Assembly (NCBI GenBank): GCA_037447655.1
Contig: JBBHKE010002038.1
Location: 24,702 to 57,236 of the forward strand
DNA: 32,535 nucleotides
Direction: 5' to 3'
DNA from: Zygnema cylindricum
Lineage: Eukaryota; Streptophyta; Zygnematophyceae; Zygnematales; Zygnemataceae
The first letter of the stretch is position 1. Each line of letters starts with the position of its first letter. The notes below the pieces were generated by a model. That model ran no database searches. It was not told where the DNA came from and saw only the letters and a program-made list of their open reading frames with translations. Position numbers and translations under genes: made by a program. Shown here in pieces: positions 32,232 to 32,535 of this stretch.

Positions 32232-32535
32232 TGGACTACAGAATACAGGAAGCCTCTAGATAGTATTTAACTAACCCACTTTAAGCCACAACCACTTCTG
32301 CCTCAGAAGGCAAACTGACAATTTGACTGCACCCCTGTGTAGCCTGGACTCCCTTGAGTCCGTAGCAAAAAGAATCACTGAAAACGGCCAACCAGGCGAT
32401 AAGATATGAGGCAGTAAAAATGCCAATTTGTACAAACTCTCAAAGGGAGAGATGACTATCTACCTAAATTTTCTAAGTCCTGATTCTCTCTAATAACTCC
32501 TATCTACTGAAGTACGGACCAATCAGATTACTGTA
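32212..32535 (-). repeat. 5' LTR of the younger Copia, partial
   Basis: Only its 3' 324 bases lie in the window. It matches 26832-27155 with three substitutions and no gap. It contains the first ATG of the gag frame at 32229-32231, so the open frame begins in the LTR and runs through the primer-binding site. Confidence 0.95.

Larger units (their letters stand above)
26832..32535 (-). mobile_element. Younger Copia retrotransposon, cut by the window edge
   Basis: The order on the minus strand is 5' LTR (32535 to 32212, partial), primer-binding site, gag-protease-integrase-RT-RNase H (32231-27882), polypurine tract (27869-27881) and 3' LTR (27868-26832). This is Copia order, with integrase before RT. 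It sits inside the RNase H region of a related older copy. Visible LTR parts differ at 3 of 324 aligned bases with no gaps, so insertion is fairly recent, yet the coding frame is broken. The left 5-bp flank is CTTGT. Confidence 0.93.

Noticed and set aside
1-32535. CRISPR array, rRNA genes, bacterial operon signals
   Set aside because: No regularly spaced identical repeats with unique spacers, no rRNA-like conserved blocks, and gene structure is clearly eukaryotic.

Overview
The window looks like nuclear DNA of a green-lineage (streptophyte plant or alga) genome. The evidence is one spliced gene with GT-AG introns that joins PHD fingers to a plant-type telobox MYB domain, abundant MITE-like elements, and Copia retrotransposons. 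The primer-binding site of one Copia matches the anticodon region of the plant form of initiator tRNA-Met. The species cannot be named from the sequence. A 10-N assembly gap lies at 23820-23829.

Layout. 1-4588: T-rich, repeat-rich DNA without a convincing gene; it holds a minisatellite, a CT-rich tract and a diverged 340-bp tandem duplication. 4589-15582, minus strand: one 10-exon gene whose exon phases all agree, encoding a predicted 2,632-residue protein. It has a very long low-complexity N-terminal part (one 4.3-kb exon), two C4HC3 PHD-type fingers and a C-terminal telobox MYB domain. A putative 5' untranslated exon and promoter lie at about 15584-16200. 16359-22430: a dense nest of non-autonomous DNA elements: (a) TA-flanked elements with termini starting TACACCG, inserted inside one another; (b) two PIF/Harbinger-like MITEs with 16-bp terminal inverted repeats and TTA target duplications; (c) a foldback element broken by one of those MITEs, whose other arm keeps the empty site.

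22434-24812: an eroded Copia gag fragment, the N gap, two short GC-rich hairpins and a possible end of another LTR element. 25312-32535, minus strand: a Copia inside a Copia. An older copy (3' LTR 25312-26298 plus the pol tail up to 26831) is split by a younger one (3' LTR 26832-27868, gag-pol 27882-32231, partial 5' LTR 32212-32535). The visible LTR halves of the younger copy differ at 3 of 324 positions, yet its gag-pol frame has two in-frame stops and has lost the first catalytic Asp of reverse transcriptase.

The items most worth following up are the giant PHD-telobox MYB gene; the Copia whose gag frame starts inside the LTR and carries a second in-frame ATG inside a primer-binding site that pairs with the initiator tRNA anticodon; and the layered MITE nest with its internal record of insertion order.
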